Of a DNA stretch of 34,815 nt, positions 23,539-31,538 are shown one piece after another. Numbering within the stretch: position 1 is the first letter of the stretch; the number at the start of each line of letters is the position of its first letter. This DNA is from a bacterium. GTDB taxonomy: Bacteria > Hydrothermota > UBA3073 > JACQXS01. Location of the stretch: NCBI GenBank assembly GCA_030605695.1, contig JAUWHX010000075.1, positions 1-34,815 of the forward strand. Reading direction: 5' to 3'. Position numbers and translations under genes: made by a program. The notes beneath the pieces were generated by a model. The model was not told where the DNA came from. It did not search any database and saw only the letters and a program-made list of their open reading frames with translations.

Positions 23539-24651
23539 ATGAAAGGTGCAATTCTGAAAATAGAAAATAGCATAGAAAAGACCATTATTGAGTTTCTGAA
23601 AAAGGGATTAGACAAGAAGCTATTTGATGTAGTTCTTATACCTGTAAAGGTACCTGCTGGTGATTCTTATGCTTGGGTTTTGGTGCAGGATAAAGCTCTT
23701 CTTGAAGATGCCAATCCTCTTCCTCCTGTTATGTTGGTTCAGGGAGCTAAAGCATTAAGCAGTATAACGAGAAGAGGGAAATCAAATAAGAAGATTGCGG
23801 CGATTATGAGACCTTGCGAGATAAGAGCATCAATTGAGCTTTCTAAACTTCAGCAAATAGATTTAGAAAATATATGTCTTATCTCAATTGATTGTCCAGG
23901 TGCATTGCCATTAAAGGATTATCTTGAAGACACAAAGAAAGGAATAGATACATTTAAAAAAGTTATCAAAGAATGGGGGAATGAATCTGTGCGTCCCATT
24001 TGTCAGATGTGCGATAAATCTGTAGGGTTATCCATACAATCGGACTTGCATATAGGGATATTTGGAGCAAAAAACAATGAAATTTATCTTATTCCGTCCA
24101 GCCAAAAAGGGAAAAGTATTTTAGAGGAAATCGGTATTCCTGCGGAAGAATCAATGGATAATTGGGAGAAAAAAACGAAGGAGTTCGTAGAAACAAGAAA
24201 GAAAAATAGGAAAAAGATTCAATCTACCTTAAGTGAAAAAGTTATGGGGTTGGATAACTTGCTGGAGACTTTTAGCAATTGTATAAATTGTCATAATTGT
24301 CAAAGTGTTTGCCCTATTTGTTATTGCAGGCAATGTTATTTTGAATCAGAGAAGATGAAACTTTCATCTGATGATTATTTAATAAGAGCAGAAAGCAAAG
24401 GTATTCTGCGATTCCTTCCTGACACCTTATTATTTCATCTTGGACGGATGACACATATGAGTCTTTCTTGCGTAGGGTGTGGAGCGTGTGAAGACGCTTG
24501 TCCTATGTCTATCAAAGTGGCACAAATATTTAGTATAGTAGGAGATAGGTCTCAAAAAGTATTTAATTATATTCCGGGTAAAAGTATTGAGGAGTCTCTT
24601 CCTCTCAAAGTTTATGAAGAAGATGAGTTTCACGATGTAGAAAAACCTTGA
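23539..24651 (+). CDS. FrhB/FdhB-like flavin and iron-sulfur oxidoreductase subunit (copy 1)
   Basis: 370 residues of the coenzyme F420 hydrogenase/formate dehydrogenase beta-subunit superfamily. The flavin-binding part includes MRPCEIRASIELSKLQQIDLEN and SIDCPGALP, with RPICQMCDKS further on. Ferredoxin motifs CINCHNCQSVCPICYC (from ~247) and CVGCGACEDACPM (from ~310) follow. In archaea FrhB passes electrons between F420 and iron-sulfur centres through FAD; bacterial relatives beside HdrA probably use NAD(P)H or ferredoxin, but the substrate cannot be told. A paralog follows two bases after the stop (24654-25760). These may be the electron input modules of the complex. Confidence 0.85.
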   Translation: MKGAILKIENSIEKTIIEFLKKGLDKKLFDVVLIPVKVPAGDSYAWVLVQDKALLEDANPLPPVMLVQGAKALSSITRRGKSNKKIAAIMRPCEIRASIELSKLQQIDLENICLISIDCPGALPLKDYLEDTKKGIDTFKKVIKEWGNESVRPICQMCDKSVGLSIQSDLHIGIFGAKNNEIYLIPSSQKGKSILEEIGIPAEESMDNWEKKTKEFVETRKKNRKKIQSTLSEKVMGLDNLLETFSNCINCHNCQSVCPICYCRQCYFESEKMKLSSDDYLIRAESKGILRFLPDTLLFHLGRMTHMSLSCVGCGACEDACPMSIKVAQIFSIVGDRSQKVFNYIPGKSIEESLPLKVYEEDEFHDVEKP

Positions 24652-24653
24652 AA

Positions 24654-25760
24654 ATGTCAAAAGTCCTAAGAATAAGCAAAGGTGCAGAACAAGGTGTGCA
24701 AGAACTTCTAAAGTTCCTTCTGGAAAGTGGGAAGGTTAAAGGAGTTCTTACCCTTACAAAGATAAACAATAATGGTGCAGTTGATTATTCACTCATTACT
24801 AACTCAGAGATGCTTAAAGATGCTTTACCACTTTTTCCTTTAATGCCTGCAAATGCTGGTAAATTGCTGTCCCGTTTTACACTGAAATCCGCACTTGCCG
24901 AACCCATTGCGGTAGTTGTAAAGCCCTGTGAACTCAGAGCATTTATAGAACTTGTAAAACGAGAACAAGGGAGTCTGGAAAACTTTTTATTTATATCATC
25001 TACTTGTGATGGAGTCTATCCACTTGAAATATCCTCTAATGGAGAAGTAGCTAAAAAACTCTCTAAATATTGGGATGCAGTCAAAAAAGGAGATATTGCT
25101 CCAGATATTAGACCTACTTGTTCCTGCTGTAAGTATTTTTTACCTTACAATGCTGATATTACGATTGCTTTGATTGGTGAGAATATTGACAAAGAATGCA
25201 AAATATTTCTGACTACTGAAAAGGGAAAGAAATCTGTAGAAGGCATGAAAGGACAGCTTGTGGAAGGAGAACTTAAAACACAAGAGGTGAAAAACTTACT
25301 TAACAAAAGAGAGGAAAACAAGAAAAAGCTTTTTGATAACCCCGCATTAATGCAGGATGGGCTCTCAGGATTGATAGAGACTTTCGGTAGATGTATAGGT
25401 TGTCATGGATGTAGCAGAGTTTGTCCTATTTGCTACTGCACACTATGTACTTTTGATTCCAAAGACTATGAAAATGAACCCTCCACTTATGAAACAGAAC
25501 TTAAGAAAAGAGGAGGTATGAGAGTTCCTCCTAATACAATACTTTATCATATTGGTAGGTTAACCCATATTGGGATTTCTTGTGTCGGATGTGGAATGTG
25601 CACAGATGTATGTCCAGTTGATATACCACTTTCAACTATCTTCCTAAAAGTAGGTGGAGAAGTCCAACAAACCTTTAATTATATCCCGGGAAAAAGTGTA
25701 GAGGAAAAAGTCCCTCTTACTATATTTGAGAAAGAGGAACTTACCGAAGTGGAGGATTGA
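24654..25760 (+). CDS. FrhB/FdhB-like flavin and iron-sulfur oxidoreductase subunit (copy 2)
   Basis: 368 residues from ATG 24654, two bases after the previous stop; a TTG two codons earlier overlaps that stop and is less likely. Same architecture as copy 1: VKPCELRAFIELVKREQGSLEN, TCSCCKYF instead of RPICQMCDKS, then CIGCHGCSRVCPICYCTLC and CVGCGMCTDVCPVDI, and the shared ending FNYIPGKSVEEKVPL. The two copies have clearly diverged, more than the two MvhD copies, so they may bind different flavin substrates or occupy different positions in a heteromeric complex. The mvhD copy 2 starts 3 bp downstream. Confidence 0.85.
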   Translation: MSKVLRISKGAEQGVQELLKFLLESGKVKGVLTLTKINNNGAVDYSLITNSEMLKDALPLFPLMPANAGKLLSRFTLKSALAEPIAVVVKPCELRAFIELVKREQGSLENFLFISSTCDGVYPLEISSNGEVAKKLSKYWDAVKKGDIAPDIRPTCSCCKYFLPYNADITIALIGENIDKECKIFLTTEKGKKSVEGMKGQLVEGELKTQEVKNLLNKREENKKKLFDNPALMQDGLSGLIETFGRCIGCHGCSRVCPICYCTLCTFDSKDYENEPSTYETELKKRGGMRVPPNTILYHIGRLTHIGISCVGCGMCTDVCPVDIPLSTIFLKVGGEVQQTFNYIPGKSVEEKVPLTIFEKEELTEVED

Positions 25761-25763
25761 GAA

Positions 25764-26189
25764 ATGAAAGACGATTTTGAACCAACGATAATCGGATTCC
25801 TATGCAGATGGTGTTCTTATGCAGGTGCTGACCTTGCAGGAACGAGTAGACTTCAATATCCACCGTCTATGCTACCTATTAGAGTTATGTGCTCAAGTAG
25901 AGTAGATCCAGTTTTTATTATAACAGCTTTTTTGCGAGGTGCAGACGCAGTTTTAGTTGCAGGATGTCACCCCGGAGATTGTCACTACATAGAAGGAAAT
26001 TATTATACTCGTAGGAGATTTGCTTGCCTACGCAAAATCTTTGAAACATTGGGTATGGAGTCTGACAGAATAAGACTCTCCTGGATTAGTGCATCAGAAG
26101 GACCAAGATTTGCACAAGTAGTCACAGATTATACGGATAAGATAAAAAAGCTCGGTCCTAATCCTGCCAAAAAGGAAATCTTCCTATAA
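25764..26189 (+). CDS. MvhD-like 2Fe-2S electron-transfer subunit (copy 2)
   Basis: 141 residues, same length as the first mvhD and almost identical in the cysteine-bearing parts: CRWCSYAGADLAGTS, RVMCSSRVDP, GCHPGDCHYIEGNYY, and the ending KKLGPNP. It ends the operon. Two MvhD proteins for two HdrA-like proteins suggests one per HdrA. A ggagg site lies 8 bases before the start. A C-terminal KKEIFL versus QEKTSM distinguishes the copies. No terminator is obvious after it; cactaaat-type 8-mers occur at about 26208-26235. Confidence 0.92.
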   Translation: MKDDFEPTIIGFLCRWCSYAGADLAGTSRLQYPPSMLPIRVMCSSRVDPVFIITAFLRGADAVLVAGCHPGDCHYIEGNYYTRRRFACLRKIFETLGMESDRIRLSWISASEGPRFAQVVTDYTDKIKKLGPNPAKKEIFL

Positions 26190-26286
26190 TTTCCCTTTAA
26201 TCTGCCACAAAAACACTAAATCACTAAATTTCACTAAGGTCATAATGTAATTCTTTTAAGGAAACCTTATAGAGAAAACACCGACG

Positions 26287-26405
26287 GAAAGTCAACATAA
26301 AAAACTTCCAGATTAACTCATTAGAAATGTTTTTCAATATTTTCAAAGAAATCCTTGACATTATAAAATCAGTTGTTAATTTTAAGATGGTTGAAAAAAG
26401 GAGGT
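26287..26405 (+). promoter_or_regulatory. Duplicated promoter block, copy 2
   Basis: TTGACA (26355-26360), 16-base spacer, TAATTT (26377-26382) and aaaaggaggt (26396-26405) serve the CsgG-like gene. The element gaaagtcaaca starts 68 bases before TTGACA, exactly as at 18616, and tttttcaatattttc and agttgttaatttta recur at equal distances. It therefore also includes the valS -35 on the other strand, here with no gene to drive. Confidence 0.75.
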
Positions 26406-26410
26406 AAATT

Positions 26411-27451
26411 ATGTTAGGACTTTTATGGGTGTTACTATTTGCAGAATGTGATGGATGTTCTGCAAAAACAAATGTTGCTGTATTTGAGTTTGAGGCAATT
26501 GGCATAGAGAAAGATTTAGTTACAACTATATCTGACCTTCTTCGTCTTGAACTATCTGAATGTGATAAATACAAAGTTATTGATAAAGGAACTATGATAG
26601 ATACTTTAGGCGAAGACTTAGTGGTTTCAAGTATGGATAAAGCGGTTGAGTACAGCGACTCTTTAGGGGCGTCGCTTGTAGTAATTGGTCATATGAGTAA
26701 ACTTGGGAATAAAATTATTATCTCTGTCTCTTTAATTAATAAATGGGAGAAGGAAAGAATATACACCGATAAGCTTACATCTTCAAGTGTCGAAGACCTT
26801 GAAACAGTAGTTAAACGATTGGCAGCCAGTTTATGCGAAATGAAGAAAGCTAAGGAAAGTGTTACGGTTGAGACTGTTACAGAAGAAGAAGCTATGCCTC
26901 GTAGGAGGAGAGAAAGCTATCACACTGCTGGGTTTATGTTAGGATATTTATTCCCTATGGGTGGCTCCTATGGCAAGAAAGTAGAAAGTGAATTATGGGA
27001 TGATGTCCGATTAGGTGGAAATATTAAAGCAATGCCCGGTGGTAGCTTTTTATATTTTTATGAAACTCCTTACTATATGGCAGAAGTGGCTTGGAGATTT
27101 CATGCAAGGAGTAACGCTTCTTTGTTTGGTGTTGGATTTTCTGGTTATCGTTTTCTATCTCTTGAGGATATTTCTCCTTACATAGGAGGTGGACTTGGAA
27201 TGAGTCGGGGAAGGCGAGTAATGAGTATTGACACAACTGATTATTATTACGATATTCCAGGAGAGAATTTTGATGGTTTAACACTTGATGTAGGTGGAGG
27301 GATAGTAGCATTTAGAACCTACGATTTTCACTTCCTTGCAAATTTGAAATACCATATTGTATTTGCAGAAGGAACTCCAAATGGATTCATATTATCTTTT
27401 GGCATCTCCTATAAGAAGAAAGGGGGGGGTGGTTGTGGTTGCGGATTTTAA
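26411..27451 (+). CDS. CsgG/FlgO-like domain fused to outer-membrane beta-barrel
   Basis: 346 residues. After a short hydrophobic start (possible signal; Cys at 13 and 16 in ECDGC), residues ~20-150 follow the CsgG/FlgO/TolB-N-like pattern: NVAVFEFEAIGIEKDLV, RLELSECDKYKVIDKGTM, LGASLVVIGHMSKLGNKIIISVSLIN. A linker with basic PRRRRES leads to a beta-barrel region (~170-335) with alternating aromatic strands such as YFYETPYYMAEVAWRFHAR and ISPYIGGGLGMSRG. The last strand FGISYKKK is followed by an odd tail GGGGCGCGF, encoded partly by a run of eight G. Likely an envelope or outer-membrane protein; its promoter copies that of the redox operon. Function unknown. Confidence 0.7.
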   Translation: MLGLLWVLLFAECDGCSAKTNVAVFEFEAIGIEKDLVTTISDLLRLELSECDKYKVIDKGTMIDTLGEDLVVSSMDKAVEYSDSLGASLVVIGHMSKLGNKIIISVSLINKWEKERIYTDKLTSSSVEDLETVVKRLAASLCEMKKAKESVTVETVTEEEAMPRRRRESYHTAGFMLGYLFPMGGSYGKKVESELWDDVRLGGNIKAMPGGSFLYFYETPYYMAEVAWRFHARSNASLFGVGFSGYRFLSLEDISPYIGGGLGMSRGRRVMSIDTTDYYYDIPGENFDGLTLDVGGGIVAFRTYDFHFLANLKYHIVFAEGTPNGFILSFGISYKKKGGGGCGCGF

Positions 27452-27501
27452 ATATAACTGGATTCTAATCACTCTTACTTTAATCAACGATTAAACCTTA
27501 T

Positions 27502-27547
27502 AAAAAAACACCGAGAGAAAGTCATTAAATATCCTTCCCCCGGTGTT
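27502..27547 (-). terminator. Intrinsic terminator of the secreted propeller gene
   Basis: Arms aacaccg (27507-27513) and cggtgtt (27541-27547) pair, with further partial pairing (agagaaag with cttccccc) inside. On the minus strand a T-run follows. It sits between convergent genes. The left arm and its flanks (aaaccttata...aacaccga..gaaagtca) are similar to 26263-26295, upstream of the neighbouring gene. Confidence 0.6.
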
Positions 27548-27571
27548 AATTTTCCTGCAATTTACTAATTA

Positions 27572-29305
27572 CTATCTCAATATCGTGAGTTTTCTGGTTG
27601 CCTTGAAATCACCCACTACGAGTTTTGCAAAATAGATGCCAGTTGTCAACTCTTTTGCATTGAAGTCAACACTATAATTCCCAGCTTCTTTCTCTCCACT
27701 CACTAATGTTTTTACTTTCCTGCCAGTGATGTCATAAATCTTCAATGAGACATTGCCTTTGGCTGGTAGTTGATAGCTGATAGCTGTGGAGTTCGTTAAT
27801 GGGTTAGGGAGAATTTTCATAAATGGTAACTGGTTATTCTGCATCTCTTCAATTCCAACGAACTTACCACATATCAAGCTATCCAGAACTTTTACAGAAG
27901 AGTCCGCGATTTCCATTATCTCCATACCAAGCAGATACTCATATACTGATGAATCAACATACACCTCTGGAGAATCCACAAATATATCAATATCCTGAAG
28001 GCAAGCATTAGGACTATTAGGACAAGGTATATCACCATTCGCATCTGTCTTGGCAACAAGAAGATTAGCAGGAGTCCAAGGGGATGGCCAATCTGTATAT
28101 CCTGTAGCAGCATAAAAATCCTTCGGATATTCTATGACATACTGACCATAGTCATCTAAGTTCATTGGTGTTGCCGGACAACCTGTCAATACCTTTGACC
28201 ATTTTATCAGCCCATTTATATCAATTTTGGTCATCAGAAGGTCAAAGGAACTCGTTTTACCCGGGTCAGTGAATCCTGTAAAGACATAATTGCCATCCGA
28301 GGTATTCTCAATACACCGAGAACTGGCAATATCTGGTATAGTATAAATCCTGCAGTTCCCGAGCCATCCTACCTTTAGGTTCGGGTGTAATTTCATAACC
28401 ACGATACTTGAATCTACATCACCAGTCAGTATATAACCGGGCTGGAGGTGATCGTTCTTGATATTGTATGCACAGCTAAATCGTCCCGGAGGACTGTAAT
28501 CATAAAGCTGTCTTGTCGCAGGGTCAATGGTGCCATCAGACTTTTTCCCTTTGAATGCCAGAATGTCGGACATTGGGTATCCAGGTTCAACTTCATAACA
28601 CGACTTCCCTGCTACCACCCAAAGATTAGGAGTTGCAACACTTGAATCCTCAATAATAGAATATAGATAGTCATCTGTAGGAAACTCATCATAGAGCATT
28701 TTACCATAAGCCCGTGTCCAATTAGGAAAACCACTATCTGCAGTCACACTCATTACCAATGCATCGGAAAGACCTCCACAAGGAGCTGGCCTGCTAATCC
28801 CCTCAACATTTCCAGCAACCAGATAGTCTCCTCCATCATTGGTAATAGAATATGCGTAGTCAGCAAGGGGTCCCGTTTGATCAAACCCACAATACCTATA
28901 TCCCCATACCTTACTGCCATCACTGGCTTTTATCTTGAATATCAGAATATCTGCAAGGTCTTCCGGTGCTATCCCAGGACTGGTATATCCTGTTACCACA
29001 TAATAAGTCGTATCCTCATCATAGTCCACAATAACGGAGCGACCATAGTCATCTCCTTCATACAGAGGACCAAAGACTCTTGACCAGATTACACTTCCAT
29101 CAGCAATGCTTAACTTAGTAACCAGGACATCCAGTCCACCCAGAGGACCCATATTTGTATGTCCAACAACCACATATGCTTTATCAACAGTGTCACAAGC
29201 AATAGAATAAGCGGTATCGTTGTAAGATTCTTCACCGAATCTATCGTATGCCTTTGCCCACGGTGTCTGTCCTATTAACATCAATAAAATACTTATACTT
29301 ATCAT
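27572..29305 (-). CDS. Secreted beta-propeller-like protein with C-terminal sorting domain
   Basis: 577 residues. A signal peptide (hydrophobic residues 2-12, cleavage likely after AKA) leads into repeated blocks with the theme D-YSI..D...YVVAGYT...D.LV.K....G...W.R.YG, about seven times, as in delta-60/propeller-type secreted proteins. The final ~85 residues are a classic T9SS type A-like sorting domain: LPFMKILPNPLTNSTAISYQL, VSLKIYDITGRKVKTL, GNYSVDFNAKELTTGIYFAKL, ending TRKLTILR. Such tails direct export and surface attachment in FCB bacteria and occur widely in WOR-3-type genomes. A strong ggaggaggaaaaa-type ribosome site precedes the ATG. Function unknown. Confidence 0.88.
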   Translation of the reverse strand: MISISILLMLIGQTPWAKAYDRFGEESYNDTAYSIACDTVDKAYVVVGHTNMGPLGGLDVLVTKLSIADGSVIWSRVFGPLYEGDDYGRSVIVDYDEDTTYYVVTGYTSPGIAPEDLADILIFKIKASDGSKVWGYRYCGFDQTGPLADYAYSITNDGGDYLVAGNVEGISRPAPCGGLSDALVMSVTADSGFPNWTRAYGKMLYDEFPTDDYLYSIIEDSSVATPNLWVVAGKSCYEVEPGYPMSDILAFKGKKSDGTIDPATRQLYDYSPPGRFSCAYNIKNDHLQPGYILTGDVDSSIVVMKLHPNLKVGWLGNCRIYTIPDIASSRCIENTSDGNYVFTGFTDPGKTSSFDLLMTKIDINGLIKWSKVLTGCPATPMNLDDYGQYVIEYPKDFYAATGYTDWPSPWTPANLLVAKTDANGDIPCPNSPNACLQDIDIFVDSPEVYVDSSVYEYLLGMEIMEIADSSVKVLDSLICGKFVGIEEMQNNQLPFMKILPNPLTNSTAISYQLPAKGNVSLKIYDITGRKVKTLVSGEKEAGNYSVDFNAKELTTGIYFAKLVVGDFKATRKLTILR

Positions 29306-29316
29306 TTTTCCTCCTC

Positions 29317-29332
29317 TCCGTCAGCTGACGGA
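29317..29332. repeat. Perfect 16-bp palindrome beside a ribosome site
   Basis: tccgtcagctgacgga reads the same on both strands and directly adjoins the ribosome site of the secreted propeller gene. It could be an operator, or a small dispersed palindrome. Confidence 0.7.
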
Positions 29333-29477
29333 TAAAAACAACAACTCCTGCAAAATTTTATATATTTCACAAACAATGGGGTTCCAACCCTCTATATTTT
29401 AGACTTCCCTCCTTTCGTTAAATCTTTCGTAGCTTGCAGGACTCATTAAAAACCACAAAGCTTAATATGTTAATTAC

Positions 29478-29504
29478 ATTATATCTACATCTTCTGGATG
29501 TCAA
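29478..29504 (-). promoter_or_regulatory. Promoter of secreted propeller gene
   Basis: Minus-strand TTGACA (29499-29504), 15-base spacer, perfect TATAAT (29478-29483). It implies a leader of ~165 nt with a ggtt..aacc hairpin (near 29375-29385) and the 29317 palindrome. Confidence 0.65.
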
Positions 29505-29862
29505 GAAAAAAAGAACTACTGTTATTTTTCTGGAACTTCAGGAAATTTCCTGAAACTTACCTATATTTTTTATGATAAAAACAAGAGACTAATCCTTCAA
29601 ATATCCTTGATATACTTGCTTCCAATCTTCCCTGTTACACTAATTGTTTGGTGATTGCCAAGCAAAGAATCGTAAAAATGCTTCATTGGTGTAAAGTATT
29701 TTGAGAGTTTTTTATTTGACAAGGGAAGAGAAGTAATTTATGATGAATGCATAATTCATTTTTGCTTTAAGAGAAGTTCAGAGAGGTATCCAAAGGCAAT
29801 GGAATTCTTTGCTGTCGTGCAGAATGATAAATTGGTTGTCGGTATTTAGAGTTTAATTTTAC
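29505..29862. other. Gene-free spacer upstream of leuC-type gene
   Basis: No intact gene is seen. A TTGACA lies at about 29717 with a weak TTATGA 16 bases on. The end of a possible broken frame (YPKAMEFFAVVQNDKLVVGI, stop at 29848) reads like protein but has stops just upstream and no recognised family. No ribosome site precedes the next ATG. Confidence 0.35.
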
Positions 29863-31056
29863 ATGACGATTATTGAAAGAATTTTATCTAATAAAGTCGG
29901 ACGAGAAGTTCATATTGGAGAGAGAATTTGGGTCCCGCTTGATTTAGTAACAATGCGGGATTTTGGTGGTCCTAATGCAATTTTAGAATATAAGGAAAAT
30001 TTTGGTGATGCTCCTTTATTTGACCCAGCCAAAGTGGCAATAACTTTTGATTTACATATACCTCCGAGGAATGAAAAGGTAGCACGCAATCAACAAATTT
30101 GCCGTGAATTTGCAAAAGCTACCGGAGCAAGATTGTTTGATATAAACCAAGGGATTGGACAACATATTTTATGGGAACACGGAATGGTGCAAGAAGGAGA
30201 TGCTATAATTGGGACTGACTCACATATGAACCTTCTGGGAGCTTTTGGAGCATTTGCAAGTGGAGTTGGAACTACTGATATTGTAGCTGGAATGAGATAT
30301 GGCAAGTTCTGGTACCGTGTCCCAAAAACTATAAAAATTAAACTTCGTGGGAAATCAAAGAAGTTTGTTGGTGCAAAAGATGTAATACTCTGGGTGCTGA
30401 AAAACTTAGGCACTGATGGAGCAATAAATAGAGCAGTTGAGTTTAGCGGAGATATAATTGAGCCAATAGGAGTTACAGGACGAATTACCTTAGCATCAAT
30501 GGTAACAGAGCTTTCAGGTGAAATTGGTTTTTTTCAGTCCACAGTCCACAGTCTACAGTCCACAGTAGAGTATGAAAAGGTATATGAATTTGATGTTTCG
30601 GACATTTCACCACAGATTGCTTGTCCGCATTCACCAGACAATGTAAAAGATGTTAAAGATATTGCAGGCACTCCTATAGACCAGGTATTTATAGGGAGTT
30701 GCACCAATGGGAGGTATGAGGATTTAGAGCAAGCCGCTAAGATTCTTAAGGGCAGAAAAATAAAGACGAGATTAATAATAGTTCCTGCAAGCACAAAAGT
30801 TGCACAAGAAGCTTTGAAACACGGACTTTACGAGATATTTTTTGATGCTGGGGCAGTTGTAGTAAATCCTGGTTGTTCCTTATGTACCACTGGACATCCG
30901 GGAATACTTGCTCCGGGCGAGCGTATGGTTTCCACTTCAAATCGCAATTTTATTGGGAAACTTGGCAAGGGAGGAGAAATATGGCTTGCATCACCACAAA
31001 CAGCGGCTGCATCAGCGATTAGAGGAGAAATCACAGAACCAGGAACATTATGTTAA
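29863..31056 (+). CDS. leuC: 3-isopropylmalate dehydratase/homoaconitase-type large subunit
   Basis: 397 residues of the short, archaeal-type LeuC/HacA group of aconitase-fold hydro-lyases. Cluster and substrate motifs are present: THE-like DINQGIGQHILWE, GTDSHMNLLGAFGAFASGVGTTD, IGSCTNGRYEDL (first cluster Cys), GCSLCTTGHPG (the other two), and STSNRNFIGKLG. With the small subunit encoded next it would isomerise a 2- to 3-hydroxyacid such as isopropylmalate. leuA and leuB are not here, so homoaconitase or another substrate is possible. A 7-bp repeat array encodes residues ~225-236. It overlaps the small-subunit gene by 7 bp. Family is sure, substrate is not. Confidence 0.88.
   Translation: MTIIERILSNKVGREVHIGERIWVPLDLVTMRDFGGPNAILEYKENFGDAPLFDPAKVAITFDLHIPPRNEKVARNQQICREFAKATGARLFDINQGIGQHILWEHGMVQEGDAIIGTDSHMNLLGAFGAFASGVGTTDIVAGMRYGKFWYRVPKTIKIKLRGKSKKFVGAKDVILWVLKNLGTDGAINRAVEFSGDIIEPIGVTGRITLASMVTELSGEIGFFQSTVHSLQSTVEYEKVYEFDVSDISPQIACPHSPDNVKDVKDIAGTPIDQVFIGSCTNGRYEDLEQAAKILKGRKIKTRLIIVPASTKVAQEALKHGLYEIFFDAGAVVVNPGCSLCTTGHPGILAPGERMVSTSNRNFIGKLGKGGEIWLASPQTAAASAIRGEITEPGTLC
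30535..30569. repeat. Heptanucleotide array in leuC-type gene
   Basis: Five 7-mers: cagtcca, cagtcca, cagtcta, cagtcca, cagtaga, encoding FQSTVHSLQSTVE in a loop following SGEIGF. The unit is close to cagtcaa in purL. Confidence 0.92.
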
Positions 31057-31538
31057 AGGGAAGAGTTTGGAAGTTTGGTAATAATATAGACACAGACCAG
31101 ATATATCCGGGAAAATATCTACCTCTTACTGATAAAAAAGAGATGGCACGACATTCAATGGAAGGAGTCCCTGAAGCAGAGAAATTTATAGAAAATGTGA
31201 AATCAGGAGATATAATAGTTGCTGGAAAAAACTTTGGATGTGGGAGCAGTAGAGAACATGCAGTCATAACAATTAAAGGAGTAGGAGTAGGATGTATAAT
31301 CGCAGAGTCTTTTGCAAGTATATTTTATCGGAATGCAATAAATCTTGGTTTACCTGTCATTGAGTGTCCGGATGTAAAATTAATTAAAGAAGGCGATTAT
31401 ATTATTGTGGACCCGGCTAAGGGAGAAATAATAAATCCTGATAAAAACGAAAGCTATAAAGGACTTCCTTTGTCCGGACTTGAACTTGAAATCATAAAAG
31501 CAGAAGGACTGCTTAATTATTTAAAGAAACACGGATGA
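31050..31538 (+). CDS. leuD: 3-isopropylmalate dehydratase/homoaconitase-type small subunit
   Basis: 162 residues, normal for archaeal-type LeuD/HacB. The swivel-domain motifs NNIDTDQIYPGKYLPLTD (near 11-28) and NFGCGSSREHA (about 61-71) are clear. In characterised archaeal homologs the loop after the YL of the first motif helps choose substrate; here it reads YLPL, which I do not recognise as either the isopropylmalate or homoaconitate version. Its ATG overlaps the large-subunit stop, and its own stop overlaps the HD gene by 4 bp (ATGA), so all three are translationally coupled. Confidence 0.88.
   Translation: MLKGRVWKFGNNIDTDQIYPGKYLPLTDKKEMARHSMEGVPEAEKFIENVKSGDIIVAGKNFGCGSSREHAVITIKGVGVGCIIAESFASIFYRNAINLGLPVIECPDVKLIKEGDYIIVDPAKGEIINPDKNESYKGLPLSGLELEIIKAEGLLNYLKKHG

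Noticed and set aside
24648-24653. TTG start for the second FrhB-like gene
   Set aside because: It overlaps the previous stop and the ATG at 24654 is well placed.
29780-29850. Fragment YPKAMEFFAVVQNDKLVVGI as a gene remnant
   Set aside because: Too short, no recognised family and stops just upstream; left as part of the spacer.
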